Assembly (NCBI GenBank): GCA_052034295.1
Contig: JBPOIS010000070.1
Location: 1 to 64,000 of the forward strand
Reading direction: 5' to 3'
Length of the DNA: 64,000 bases
From: JBPOIS01 sp052034295
GTDB taxonomy: Bacteria > Pseudomonadota > Gammaproteobacteria > Pseudomonadales > Moraxellaceae
Positions within the stretch are counted from its first letter, which is position 1; every line of letters starts with the position of its first letter. The position numbers were made by a program, and so were the translations under genes. The notes under the pieces were generated by a model. That model ran no database searches, was not told where the DNA came from, and saw only the letters and a program-made list of their open reading frames with translations. Shown piece by piece: positions 20,910 through 29,345 of the stretch.

Positions 20910-22244
20910 TCAGGGCAGGGCCGGTTCGACCGTGCGCTGCGGTCCCGTGCTGGCAAACTCGGCACAGGCCACCGCCTGATCCAGCAGATGGTCCAGCTCG
21001 CCCGCCGTGATGCAGTACGGTGGCATCACATACACGTCAGCACCAATCGGTCGCAGCCACACCCCACGGCGCAGCGCCTCCTGCAGGAAGCGGAGGCGGA
21101 AATCCGCCCCCGGCTGCCGCACCGTGAAGGCCCCGATCAGGCCGGTCTGACGCAGGTTGGCCAGCAGCGGATGGCCCTGGTGGCGGGACAGCGCAGCGTG
21201 CAGGTGACCGGACAGCGCCGCAATGCGCGCCAGCGTCTGCTCCGTCTCGAACAGCGCCAGCGACGCCAGTGCCGTGGCGGCGGCCAGTGGATTGCCGGTG
21301 AAGCTGTGCGAATGCAAAAAACCCCGCTCCACCCGCACATCATAAAATGCGGCATACACCGCATCGGTGGTCAACACACAGGACATCGGCAGCAGCCCGC
21401 CGGTCAGCCCTTTGGACAAACAGAGAAAATCCGGACACACCCCGGCATGTTCCAGCGCAAACATCCGTCCAGTGCGGCCAAAACCCACAGCAATTTCATC
21501 AAAAATCAGGTGAATGCCAGACTGGTCGCGCAGGCGTGCCAGACCCTGCAGGTAACGGGCCGGGTACATGCGCATCCCGGCTGCCCCCTGCACCAGCGGC
21601 TCGACGATCAGCGCACAGACCTGAGCGTCATGGTCACTGAGCAGGGCCTCAAGCCGCTGCAGGCAGTCGTCAACCCAGTCGTCCTCGCTCATGCCCCCCG
21701 GACGCAGGCTCAGGTCAGGGCTGGGCGCCCGCAGGTGCTCCACCAGCAGCGGACGATACTGTTGCTGGAACAGCGCAAGGTCAGTCACCGACAGGCTGCC
21801 CAGGGTTTCCCCGTGGTAGCCGTTGTGCAGGGAAATGAACCGGGTGCGCTGCGGCTGGCCGGATTGCTGCCAGAATTGCAGCGACATTTTCAGGGCCACC
21901 TCGACGGCCGCTGAGCCACTGTCGGCAAAAAACACCTTTTGCAGCGGCGGCGGGGCGAGCGCCACCAGCCGTTCCGCCAGCTGCTCCACCGGTCCATGGG
22001 TCAACCCGGCCAGCATCACATGATCCAGCTGTGCGGCCTGCCGGGTCAGGGCCTCCACCAGCTGCGGATGACCATGCCCATGCAGGTTGGTCCACCACGA
22101 GCTGATGCCATCCATCAGCACCGGCCCGTTTTCGGGATACAGGTAAAGCCCCTGTGCCCGCTGGATGCGCACCGGCGGCAGCTGTTCATGGGCCTGCATC
22201 TGCGTGCAGGGGTGCCAGAGGGGCGAGCGCGACACGTCAGGCAT
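20910..22244 (-). CDS. bioA: Adenosylmethionine-8-amino-7-oxononanoate aminotransferase BioA
   Basis: Class III PLP aminotransferase (444 residues) of biotin synthesis; it converts KAPA to DAPA and, unusually, uses S-adenosylmethionine as the amino donor. Motifs: WHPCTQMQ, GISSWWTNLHGHGHP, SGSAAVEVALKM, NGYHGETLGSLS, IFDEIAVGFGRTG and the PLP lysine in CLSKGLTGG. The start ATG 22244 directly precedes the conserved N-terminus. It begins 8 bp after metF, suggesting translational coupling. No other biotin gene is nearby, so its placement with SAM-cycle genes probably reflects its SAM use (inference). Confidence 0.95.
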   Translation of the reverse strand: MPDVSRSPLWHPCTQMQAHEQLPPVRIQRAQGLYLYPENGPVLMDGISSWWTNLHGHGHPQLVEALTRQAAQLDHVMLAGLTHGPVEQLAERLVALAPPPLQKVFFADSGSAAVEVALKMSLQFWQQSGQPQRTRFISLHNGYHGETLGSLSVTDLALFQQQYRPLLVEHLRAPSPDLSLRPGGMSEDDWVDDCLQRLEALLSDHDAQVCALIVEPLVQGAAGMRMYPARYLQGLARLRDQSGIHLIFDEIAVGFGRTGRMFALEHAGVCPDFLCLSKGLTGGLLPMSCVLTTDAVYAAFYDVRVERGFLHSHSFTGNPLAAATALASLALFETEQTLARIAALSGHLHAALSRHQGHPLLANLRQTGLIGAFTVRQPGADFRLRFLQEALRRGVWLRPIGADVYVMPPYCITAGELDHLLDQAVACAEFASTGPQRTVEPALP

Positions 22245-22252
22245 CCTGGGCT

Positions 22253-23089
22253 TCAGTGCCCGGCCAGCCCGAGTTCCTGCACCAGGGCGCGGGTCGGTTC
22301 GGTCTGGTTCATGGTGTAAAAATGCAGCCCCGGTGCGCCCCCGGCCAGCAGGCGCTCGCACAGCTTGATCACCACATCATGGCCAAAGGCACGGATGCTG
22401 GCGCTGTCGTCGCCATAGTCCTGCAATTGCTTGCGGATCCAGCGCGGCACATCGGCCCCGCAGCTGTCGGCAAAGCGGATCAGGTTGCTGGCGTTGGTGA
22501 TGGGCATGATGCCGGGGATGATCGGCTTGAACACGCCGGCACGCTGCACCTGTTCCAGCAGGTGAAAATAACTGTCCGGGTTATAAAAAAACTGGGTCAG
22601 CGCCGCATTGGCCCCGGCATCAAACTTGGCCACCAGATGCTGTACATCCTGCGCATAGCCCTGTGCCTGCGGGTGCATCTCCGGGTAGGCGGCCACTTCG
22701 ATGTCAAAATGCTCACCGCTGTGTTCACGCACGAAGCGCACCAGATCGACGGCATACGGCAGCTCGCCCCAGCCGACCTGACCCGAGGGCAGGTCGCCGC
22801 GCAGCGCCACCAGCCGCTGGATGCCCTGACTGCGATACAGGTCCAGCAGCTCGGCAATCCGCGCCTTGCTGTCGCCCACACAGGACAGGTGCGGCGCAAT
22901 CGGCACGCCCTGACCGTTCAGGTCCGCAATGGTGGACAGGGTGCGCTCACGGGTTGAGCCCCCGGCCCCATAAGTCACCGAAAAATACGACGGGTGCAGG
23001 CGGCTGAGCTGCGCAAACACATCGCGCAGCTTGTCGGCACCGACATCGGTTTTTGGGGGGAAAAATTCAAAGGAAACAGGAATGCTCAT
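22253..23089 (-). CDS. metF: 5,10-methylenetetrahydrofolate reductase MetF
   Basis: FAD-dependent TIM-barrel reductase (278 residues) producing 5-methyl-THF for methionine synthase. Conserved blocks: SFEFFPPKT, FSVTYGAGGSTRERT, APHLSCVG, VALRGDLP, AAYPEMHP, LTQFFYN and PGIMPITN. Slightly shorter than E. coli MetF (296). ATG 23089 fits the family start; the ribosome site is weak. Follows ahcY after 81 bp that contain a terminator-like hairpin. Confidence 0.96.
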   Translation of the reverse strand: MSIPVSFEFFPPKTDVGADKLRDVFAQLSRLHPSYFSVTYGAGGSTRERTLSTIADLNGQGVPIAPHLSCVGDSKARIAELLDLYRSQGIQRLVALRGDLPSGQVGWGELPYAVDLVRFVREHSGEHFDIEVAAYPEMHPQAQGYAQDVQHLVAKFDAGANAALTQFFYNPDSYFHLLEQVQRAGVFKPIIPGIMPITNASNLIRFADSCGADVPRWIRKQLQDYGDDSASIRAFGHDVVIKLCERLLAGGAPGLHFYTMNQTEPTRALVQELGLAGH

Positions 23090-23109
23090 GATTCAGGACG
23101 CCATGATTC

Positions 23110-23139
23110 AAAAAAAAGCCCGGAGGGACTGCACCGGGC
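23110..23139 (-). terminator. Terminator-like hairpin between ahcY and metF
   Basis: Minus strand: GCCCGG, a 10-base loop, CCGGGC, then eight T residues, placed between the ahcY stop codon and the metF start. An alternative pairing of GGAGGG with CCCTCC overlaps it. It could lower metF-bioA-rsmE expression relative to ahcY. Confidence 0.75.
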
Positions 23140-23170
23140 AGGCCCTCCAGGACGCAGGTCGCGCAGGGCC

Positions 23171-24559
23171 TCAGTATTTATAGGTGTCGGGCTTGAAGGG
23201 GCCATCGACCGACACGCCGATGTAGCCGGCCTGGGCCTCGGTCAGACGGGTCAGCACCCCGCCAAATCCAGCCACCATCGCCGCAGCGACTTCTTCATCG
23301 AGTTTTTTGGGCAGCACTTCGACGCGCAGGGCGGCGGCCTTCTGGTCTGCAGGCAGGTCGGCGAATTTTTCAGCAAACAAATGCATCTGCGCCAGCACCT
23401 GATTGGCAAACGAACCATCCATGATGCGCGAGGGGTGGCCGGTGGCGTTGCCCAGATTGACCAGACGGCCTTCGGACAGCAGGATCAGGTAATCGTCGGC
23501 CGCTTCCGAGCGGAACACCTGATGCACCTGCGGCTTGACCTCTGCCCAGCGCCAGTGGTCGCGCATGTACTGGGTGTCGATCTCGGTGTCGAAGTGGCCG
23601 ATGTTGCAGACCACGGCGCCTTTTTTCAGCGCCGCCAGCATGTGGCGGTCACAGACGTGCATGTTGCCGGTGGTGGTGACGATCAGGTCGGTCTGGCCGA
23701 GCAGGCTGGTGTCGATGCTGGCCGGGGTGCCGTCGTTCTGGCCGTTTTTGTAGGGCGACACGACTTCATAGCCATCCATGCAGGCCTGCATGGCACAGAT
23801 CGGGTCAATCTCGGTGACGCGGACAATCATGCCTTCCTGGCGTAGCGACTGCGCCGAGCCCTTGCCCACATCGCCATAGCCGATCACCAGCGCCCGGCGG
23901 CCAGACAGCAGCATGTCGGTGCCACGCTTGATCGCATCATTCAGGGAGTGGCGGCAGCCGTATTTGTTGTCGTTCTTGGACTTGGTGACGGCATCGTTGA
24001 CGTTGATCGCCGGAACCTTCAGCGAGCCGGCCTTGTGCATCTCCAGCAGCCGCGCCACGCCGGTGGTGGTTTCCTCGGTGACGCCATGGATGTGGTCCAG
24101 CATCTGCGGGTATTTGTTGTGGATCAGCGCCGTCAGGTCACCGCCATCGTCGAGGATCATGTTGGCGTCCCAGAGCTGGCCATCCTTGCGGATCTGCTGC
24201 TCCAGGCACCATTCATATTCGGCTTCGGTTTCACCCTTCCAGGCAAACACCGCAATGCCCCGCGCCGCAATCGCGGCGGCCGCGTGGTCCTGGGTCGAAA
24301 AAATATTGCACGAGGTCCAGCGCACCTCCGCGCCCAGATCCACCAGCGTCTCGATCAGCACGGCGGTCTGGATGGTCATGTGGATGCAGCCGACGATTTT
24401 GGCCCCGGCCAGCGGCTTGCTGGGCGCATAGCGGCGGCGCAGGCCCATCAGGGCGGGCATTTCGGCTTCGGCGAGGGTGATTTCCCGGCGGCCAAAATCA
24501 GCCAGGGTGATGTCAGCGACTTTGTAGTCGACAAATGAAGCGGGAGCGACCGCGTTCAT
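23171..24559 (-). CDS. ahcY: S-adenosylhomocysteine hydrolase AhcY
   Basis: NAD-dependent adenosylhomocysteinase (462 residues) that splits SAH into homocysteine and adenosine, removing the inhibitor of methyltransferases. Signatures: [52 protein letters not shown] site [13 protein letters not shown], and C-terminal FKPDTYKY. An AGGAGATCACC ribosome site precedes ATG 24559. First gene behind the SAH riboswitch, so it should be induced when SAH accumulates. Confidence 0.97.
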   Translation of the reverse strand: MNAVAPASFVDYKVADITLADFGRREITLAEAEMPALMGLRRRYAPSKPLAGAKIVGCIHMTIQTAVLIETLVDLGAEVRWTSCNIFSTQDHAAAAIAARGIAVFAWKGETEAEYEWCLEQQIRKDGQLWDANMILDDGGDLTALIHNKYPQMLDHIHGVTEETTTGVARLLEMHKAGSLKVPAINVNDAVTKSKNDNKYGCRHSLNDAIKRGTDMLLSGRRALVIGYGDVGKGSAQSLRQEGMIVRVTEIDPICAMQACMDGYEVVSPYKNGQNDGTPASIDTSLLGQTDLIVTTTGNMHVCDRHMLAALKKGAVVCNIGHFDTEIDTQYMRDHWRWAEVKPQVHQVFRSEAADDYLILLSEGRLVNLGNATGHPSRIMDGSFANQVLAQMHLFAEKFADLPADQKAAALRVEVLPKKLDEEVAAAMVAGFGGVLTRLTEAQAGYIGVSVDGPFKPDTYKY

Positions 24560-24596
24560 GGTGATCTCCTGAAAAGTTCAGAAAAAAAGGGAACGC

Positions 24597-24707
24597 GGAT
24601 GCCGTTGCAGCACTTCCCGGACGGCACGCAGCACGTCGGCAGGAAGCATCAAAACACCGAGCCTGGCAGGGGCGGGCAGTCCCGTCCTGTTGCAGCATCC
24701 CTCGGTG
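24597..24707 (-). promoter_or_regulatory. S-adenosylhomocysteine (SAH) riboswitch
   Basis: Minus-strand RNA of about 111 nt, ending 37 nt before the ahcY start codon. It matches the SAH riboswitch consensus by eye: P1 CACCGAG (24707-24701) with CTCGGTG (24661-24655); the conserved GGATGCTGCAAC right after P1; P2 CAGGACGGG-ACTG-CCCG..CCTG; then CCAGGCTCGG. The 3' part CAACGGCATCC (24607-24597) resembles the consensus AACGGCGCUC and its GCATCC pairs with GGATGC beside P1, a compensated change in the pseudoknot helix. Between them another hairpin (CTTCC..GGAAG) forms. A -10-like TAAGAT lies just upstream. Known switches of this class turn on ahcY and metF/metH genes when SAH is high. Confidence 0.88.
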
Positions 24708-25018
24708 CGGGCAAAATCTTAACACCAACTGCACGCCGGGCGGAACGATTTTTTCAGGGCAGGTCCGGTAGGCTGCGCAGCCCCCTGCCGCATGGGCCGG
24801 GCGGGAAGGACTGGCACAACCCGGCAAAGCGCAGGGCCATGTTTTGGTGTAAAATGTGTATACTTTTGTTTTTTATTGAAAAACAACGAAAAACCACAAA
24901 ACTTACAGAACCGCCATCAAACACCATCGCGGGTCCCATTCACACAAATGTGTCCAATTGTGTGTAATTGATTCCGACAACAGATGTTTTTTTCCCTTGT
25001 GATTTTTTGAGGTGCTGT
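24708..25018. other. Intergenic promoter region, riboswitch to outer-membrane barrel gene
   Basis: No gene seen. The left part must hold the ahcY promoter (minus strand). The right part (about 24840-25000) is distinctly AT-rich with many A and T runs and contains TATACT at 24859-24864, a good -10 without a convincing -35. A GTGT-rich stretch near 24945-24965 (TGTGTCCAATTGTGTGTAATTG) could be a protein-binding site, but nothing firm can be named. Confidence 0.5.
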
Positions 25019-25765
25019 ATGAAAACCCTGCGCATTGCTGCTCTGGCCCTGGCCACCCTGACTGCGGTTCCTGCCTTTGCGGCCGATCAGGTGGTGGTCA
25101 CCGACCAGGGCGTTGGAACCTTTTCGTTTTTCAAACCGGCTTCGGTGAATCTGGAGGTGGGTACCCTCGGCTACGGCGGCAGCCTGGGCTGGGCGGTCAA
25201 CCCAAAAACTGAACTGCTGCTGGGCTACACCGGCGGCAGTCTGGACAAGCTGTTTTCCGGCAACATCAAGGTGGACCGCATCGAATACGATTCCGAGTCC
25301 GACCTGAGCAATGCCCAGTTGATGCTGCGCATCCGCCCGACCGGCAACTGGTTCAACATCACCACTGGCCTGATCGTGCAGGACAACAAGCTGGACCTGA
25401 GCGGCAAGGCGCTGGCGGGCAACACCACCACCATCAACGGCAATGACTACAATCTGGATGCAGGCTCAACCATCACCGGTCAGGCCCACTGGCGCAATGA
25501 AGTGGCCCCGTATCTGGGCATCGGCTTTGCCCCGGCCATCACCAACCGCATCGGCGTGTTTGGGGAAGTGGGTGCCGCCTACATGGGCGAGCCGCGCGTC
25601 ACCCAGCTGCAGTACAACGGCACTGGCGGGACCGATGCGGCCGGCAACCGCGTGAGTGGTGCTTTCCTGCAGTCGCAGCTGGATGCCAAGCGCACCGAGA
25701 TCGAGGACAGCAAGAAATACAGCTTCTATCCGGTGGCCAAGCTGGGGCTGAGTTTCCGCTTCTGA
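25019..25765 (+). CDS. Predicted outer-membrane beta-barrel protein
   Basis: Protein of 248 residues with a classic Sec signal peptide (KTLRIAALALATLTAVPAFA, cut before ADQ), alternating hydrophobic/polar strands, and a C-terminal phenylalanine in LGLSFRF, the usual beta-barrel assembly signal. I do not recognise the family; it has the look of small 8-strand porin-like proteins. A GAGG site at 25009-25012 supports ATG 25019. Monocistronic, with a strong terminator. Function unknown. Confidence 0.8.
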   Translation: MKTLRIAALALATLTAVPAFAADQVVVTDQGVGTFSFFKPASVNLEVGTLGYGGSLGWAVNPKTELLLGYTGGSLDKLFSGNIKVDRIEYDSESDLSNAQLMLRIRPTGNWFNITTGLIVQDNKLDLSGKALAGNTTTINGNDYNLDAGSTITGQAHWRNEVAPYLGIGFAPAITNRIGVFGEVGAAYMGEPRVTQLQYNGTGGTDAAGNRVSGAFLQSQLDAKRTEIEDSKKYSFYPVAKLGLSFRF

Positions 25766-25773
25766 GCCGGCGT

Positions 25774-25791
25774 GTGGGGCCATGGCCCCAC
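25774..25791. repeat. 18-bp perfect palindrome
   Basis: GTGGGGCCATGGCCCCAC is fully self-complementary and lies 9 bp after the barrel gene stop, immediately before the terminator hairpin. As RNA it would form a very tight GC hairpin; as DNA it could also bind a dimeric protein. Confidence 0.8.
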
Positions 25792-25801
25792 GGCATCCAA
25801 C

Positions 25802-25827
25802 AACGGGCCCCTGTGGCCCGTTTTTTT
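25802..25827 (+). terminator. Rho-independent terminator of the barrel gene
   Basis: AACGGGCC and GGCCCGTT form the stem, followed by seven T residues. The T run directly abuts the stop codon of the convergent LysR gene; lacking a strong T run on the other strand, it mainly serves the plus strand. Confidence 0.88.
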
Positions 25828-26741
25828 CAGGCGGTCTGCTGCTGGAGCTGACGGATGTCGGTGTCCGGGCAGCACAGCTGGACAAACTCATAGGCAAAAT
25901 GACGCATCAGGTGCCGGTAGCGCACCGACACCCAGGTGGTCTGGGTGCCGAACCAGTCGCCGTTCAGGCAGACCAGTCCGCTGTCGCGGTCGGCATCATG
26001 GGCCAGACTGGCGATGATGCCCACACCCAGTCCCAGGCTGGTGTAGGTCTTGATCACATCGGCGTCCAGGGCCACCAGCGCCACGTCCGGCTGCAGGCCC
26101 GCCCGGGCAAAGGCTTCATCAATGCGGGCCCGGCCGGTCAGGCCTTCGTGGTAGGTGATCAGTGGCCACTGGGCAATCTGCGCCAGCGTGGGGGCCGCAA
26201 CCTGCGCCAGCGGGTGTCCGCTGGGCACCACCAGCGCGTGCTGCCACTGATAAAACGGCAGGCTCAGCAGGTCGTCGCAGGCGGTCAGGGCCTCGGTGGC
26301 GATGCCAATGTCGGCTTTGCCCTGCCGCAGCAGGTCGCGCACTTCGGTGGGGCTGCCCTGCAGCAGGTGCAGCTGCACCTGGGGCCAGTGCTGGCGGAAC
26401 TGCTGGATGATCGGTGGCAGCCGGTAGCGGGCCTGGGTGTGCGTGGTGGCGATGGTCAACTGGCCGCGCTCACTGTGGCGAAAATCTGCGGCAATCTGTC
26501 GCAGGTTTTCGGCATCCAGTAAGATACGCTGCGCCAGCTGGGCCACGGTCTGGCCGGCTTCGGTCAGGCCCAGCAGGCGCTTGCCGTGGCGGATGAACAG
26601 GGTGACGCCCAGCTCGTCTTCCAGGTCGCGGATGTGCTTGCTCAGCCCCGACTGAGAGGTGTGCAGGGCCTCTGCGGCTGCGGTAAGGTTAAACTGATGC
26701 GCAATGGTCATGTGCATGATGCGCAGCTGTAGCAAGGTCAT
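25827..26741 (-). CDS. LysR-type regulator, CysB-like
   Basis: LTTR of 304 residues. N-terminal winged helix-turn-helix (LTAAAEALHTSQSGLSKHIR, then DLEDELGVTLFIRHGKRLLGLT) and a periplasmic-binding-like effector domain. The blocks IATTHTQARYRLPPII, LLQGSPTEV, GIATEAL, PLITYHEGLTGRARID and ALDADVIKTYTSLGLGVGIIAS match CysB/Cbl, which respond to sulfate-starvation signals such as N-acetylserine. It may therefore control sulfur assimilation genes elsewhere. ATG 26741 is preceded by GGAG. Divergent from pabC across 80 bp. Confidence 0.92.
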   Translation of the reverse strand: MTLLQLRIMHMTIAHQFNLTAAAEALHTSQSGLSKHIRDLEDELGVTLFIRHGKRLLGLTEAGQTVAQLAQRILLDAENLRQIAADFRHSERGQLTIATTHTQARYRLPPIIQQFRQHWPQVQLHLLQGSPTEVRDLLRQGKADIGIATEALTACDDLLSLPFYQWQHALVVPSGHPLAQVAAPTLAQIAQWPLITYHEGLTGRARIDEAFARAGLQPDVALVALDADVIKTYTSLGLGVGIIASLAHDADRDSGLVCLNGDWFGTQTTWVSVRYRHLMRHFAYEFVQLCCPDTDIRQLQQQTA

Positions 26742-26821
26742 CGGCCGATGGCTCCAGAAAAATCCAACATAACCCGGCGGATGCGTGGATGTCACGCCGC
26801 CAGGCCCAGAGAGTAGACCTC

Positions 26822-27619
26822 ATGCCCACCCTGATCAATCCCGGCCAGCTGTCTGCCCAGTGTCGCGGCCTGTGGTATGGCGATGGCGGCTTCACCACCC
26901 TGCGGGTGGTGGCGGGGGCGGCCTGCTTCTGGCCCCGCCACCTGGAGCGCCTGCAGGATCTGGCCCGGGTGCTGGGCCTGCAGGTGAACTGGGACGACCT
27001 GCACATCGCCCTGAACTGGGTGGTCCGGCACATGGCGCACGGGGTGGTCAAGATCATCCTGTGCCGGGATGAGGGCGGGCGCGGCTACCTGCCGCCCCGG
27101 CAGGAGGCGCTGGCGCTGGTGTTTTACTGGCCGGACGCCAGCCTGACCTGCCAGCCGGACATTCCGCTGACCCTGCCGATTGAGGCGGTGAGCCTGCCGG
27201 TCCCGATGGGCTGGGTCAGTCCGGCGCTGCGCGGGCTCAAAACCCTGAACCGGCTGGAGCAGGTGCTGCTGCGGCAGGCCCTGGAGGCGCGGCATTCGGG
27301 CGAGGGGCTGTGCTTTGATCATGCGGACACCCTGGTCAGTGGGGTACAATCCAACGTGTTTTTTTTGCGGCAGGGTCGCTGGTTCACCCCGGGGCTACAG
27401 CATGCCGGGATCGCCGGAACGCTGCGGGCCGAGCTGCTGGATCGAGCGGCCGCGCGCCGGGTGGTGGTGGAAATCGGCAGTGTACCGCGCACACAGGTGA
27501 CCGAGCTGGATGCGGTGTTTTTTTGCAATGCCCTGCGCGGGATGCAGCCGGTGCGCCAGTTGGATGGCCGCCCGCTGAACGTGGCTGCTGTGCAGCAGCT
27601 GCATGACCTTTTGACCTGA
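26822..27619 (+). CDS. pabC: Aminodeoxychorismate lyase PabC
   Basis: Fold-type IV PLP enzyme (265 residues) that releases pyruvate from 4-amino-4-deoxychorismate to make p-aminobenzoate for folate. GLWYGDGGFTTLRVV, KTLNRLEQVLLRQALEA (PLP lysine) and SGVQSNVFFLRQGRWFTPGL are diagnostic. Start set at ATG 26822 by comparison with known PabC N-termini; ATG 26789 is in frame. First gene of pabC-mltG-tmk, a widespread operon. Confidence 0.94.
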   Translation: MPTLINPGQLSAQCRGLWYGDGGFTTLRVVAGAACFWPRHLERLQDLARVLGLQVNWDDLHIALNWVVRHMAHGVVKIILCRDEGGRGYLPPRQEALALVFYWPDASLTCQPDIPLTLPIEAVSLPVPMGWVSPALRGLKTLNRLEQVLLRQALEARHSGEGLCFDHADTLVSGVQSNVFFLRQGRWFTPGLQHAGIAGTLRAELLDRAAARRVVVEIGSVPRTQVTELDAVFFCNALRGMQPVRQLDGRPLNVAAVQQLHDLLT

Positions 27620-27635
27620 ACATGTGCAGGTGACG

Positions 27636-28694
27636 ATGAGCAAGCGCAAGACGGCCCGCAAGGCCACAAACGGGCTGGGCTGGGTGACCGGGCTGGCCGT
27701 GCTGGGCCTGATGGTGCTGGCGGCACTGGTGTGGCAGGGTCTGTACCGGCCCCTGGACATTCCCGCCAAAGGCGCCCTGCTGCGCATTGAATCCGGCGAA
27801 ACCTACAATGGCCTGCTGGACGAGCTGCAGCAGCGCCACGGGCTGCGTCTGCCGGTGCTGGCGCGGCTGTACCGCAAGCTGTTCATCCACGAGGGCCTGA
27901 AGGCCGGGGTGTATCGGCTGGAGCCCGGACTGGATGTGCGTGAGCTGCTGCAGCGGCTGGCCAGTGGCCAGATGGCCGAGATGCTGCGGGTGACCCTGAT
28001 CGAAGGCCACACCTTTGCCCAGTTTCAGGCGCAACTGGCCAAAAACACCGCCATTGTCCATGACCTGTCCGGACAGCGTCCCGCGCAGGTGGCGGCCACG
28101 CTGGGCATGGGCGGGGGCCGTCCGGAGGGCTGGCTGGCCCCGGACACCTATTATTTTGCGCCGGGCAGCCGTGAAACCGAGATCCTGCGCACCCTGCACC
28201 AGAAACGGGCGCGTGAGCTGGAACAGCTCTGGACCACCCGGGCCCCCGGCCTGCCGCTGAACACGCCCTATGAAGCGCTGATTCTGGCGTCGATTGTCGA
28301 AAAGGAAACCGGTATCCCGTCCGAGCGGGCTGAAGTGGCGGCCGTGTTCATCAACCGGCTGCGGCTGGGCATGCGCCTGCAGACCGACCCCACGGTGATT
28401 TATGGCCTGATGGATGCAGGCCGCTACGATGGCAACATCCGCCGTGCCGATCTGGACGAAAAAAACGCCTACAACACCTACCAGATCAATGGACTGCCGC
28501 CGACGCCGATCGCCATGCCCAGCCGTGCAGCGCTACAGGCCACGCTGCACCCGGCCAGCACGCCTGCGCTGTATTTTGTCGCCACCGGCAAGGGCGGACA
28601 TGCCTTTGCCAGTACCCTGAGCGAGCACAACGCCAACGTGGCCCGCTATCTGGCCCAGTTGCGCGCCAGCCGGGTGGCGGAGAAAACCAGCTGA
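27636..28694 (+). CDS. mltG: Endolytic murein transglycosylase MltG (YceG)
   Basis: Inner-membrane anchored lytic transglycosylase (352 residues) thought to terminate nascent glycan strands. One N-terminal transmembrane helix (WVTGLAVLGLMVLAALVWQG), a LysM-like region, and the YceG catalytic domain with EGWLAPDTYYF, ILASIVEKETG (catalytic Glu), RLRLGMRLQTDPTVIYG and YNTYQINGLPPTPIAMPS. ATG 27636 preferred over GTG 27624. Overlaps tmk by one base (TGATG). Confidence 0.96.
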   Translation: MSKRKTARKATNGLGWVTGLAVLGLMVLAALVWQGLYRPLDIPAKGALLRIESGETYNGLLDELQQRHGLRLPVLARLYRKLFIHEGLKAGVYRLEPGLDVRELLQRLASGQMAEMLRVTLIEGHTFAQFQAQLAKNTAIVHDLSGQRPAQVAATLGMGGGRPEGWLAPDTYYFAPGSRETEILRTLHQKRARELEQLWTTRAPGLPLNTPYEALILASIVEKETGIPSERAEVAAVFINRLRLGMRLQTDPTVIYGLMDAGRYDGNIRRADLDEKNAYNTYQINGLPPTPIAMPSRAALQATLHPASTPALYFVATGKGGHAFASTLSEHNANVARYLAQLRASRVAEKTS

Positions 28695-29335
28695 TGGGGA
28701 CTTTTATCAGCTTTGAGGGCAGTGAAGGAGTGGGCAAAACCACGCTGATTCAGGCGGTGGCCGCCCATTTGCAGGCGCTGGGCCATGGGGTGGTGGTCAC
28801 CCGTGAACCGGGCGGGACGCCGCTGGCCGAGCAATTGCGGGCGCAGCTGCTGGCGCGTGGCCCGGAGCCGATGGCCCCGGATTGCGAGCTGTTGCTGATG
28901 TTTGCTGCGCGCAGCCAGCACCTGGCCCAGCGCATCCTGCCCGCACTGGCCCGGGGGCAGGTGGTGCTGTGCGACCGCTTCGTCGATTCCAGCTATGCGT
29001 ACCAGTGCGCCGGGCGCGGGGTGGCGCGGGACAAGCTGGATGTGCTGGTGGAGCATTTCGTGTCGCGCCTGCCGGACCTGACCTTCTGGCTGGACTTGCC
29101 CCGGTCAGTGGCACAGCAGCGGGTGCAGGCGCGCGCGCAGGCACAGGGCCTGATACTGGACCGCTTCGAGCAGGAAAAAGAGTCGTTTTTTGCGCGGGTG
29201 TCTCAGGGCTTTGCCGAACAGGCCCAGCGCCACCCCGGTCGGGTGGTGCGGCTGGACGCCAGCCAGACTGCTGCACAGGTGGCGGCACAGGCGCTGGCCG
29301 TGCTGGACCAGCGGCGGCTGAACCCCCCATCCTGA
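28694..29335 (+). CDS. tmk: Thymidylate kinase Tmk
   Basis: dTMP kinase of 213 residues making dTDP. P-loop FEGSEGVGKTT, substrate motif TREPGGTPLAEQLR, DRFVDSSYAYQ and the LID-type RAQAQGLILDRFE are present. The start codon overlaps the mltG stop. holB, which often follows tmk, is not present; instead nadB converges with a 10-bp gap. Confidence 0.97.
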   Translation: MGTFISFEGSEGVGKTTLIQAVAAHLQALGHGVVVTREPGGTPLAEQLRAQLLARGPEPMAPDCELLLMFAARSQHLAQRILPALARGQVVLCDRFVDSSYAYQCAGRGVARDKLDVLVEHFVSRLPDLTFWLDLPRSVAQQRVQARAQAQGLILDRFEQEKESFFARVSQGFAEQAQRHPGRVVRLDASQTAAQVAAQALAVLDQRRLNPPS

Positions 29336-29345
29336 CCGGCTGGCG

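Noticed and set aside
24841..24864. Sigma70 promoter of the barrel gene using TTGGTG and TATACT
   Set aside because: The spacer between TTGGTG (24844) and TATACT (24859) is only 9 bp and no better -35 was found, so it is noted but not listed as a promoter.
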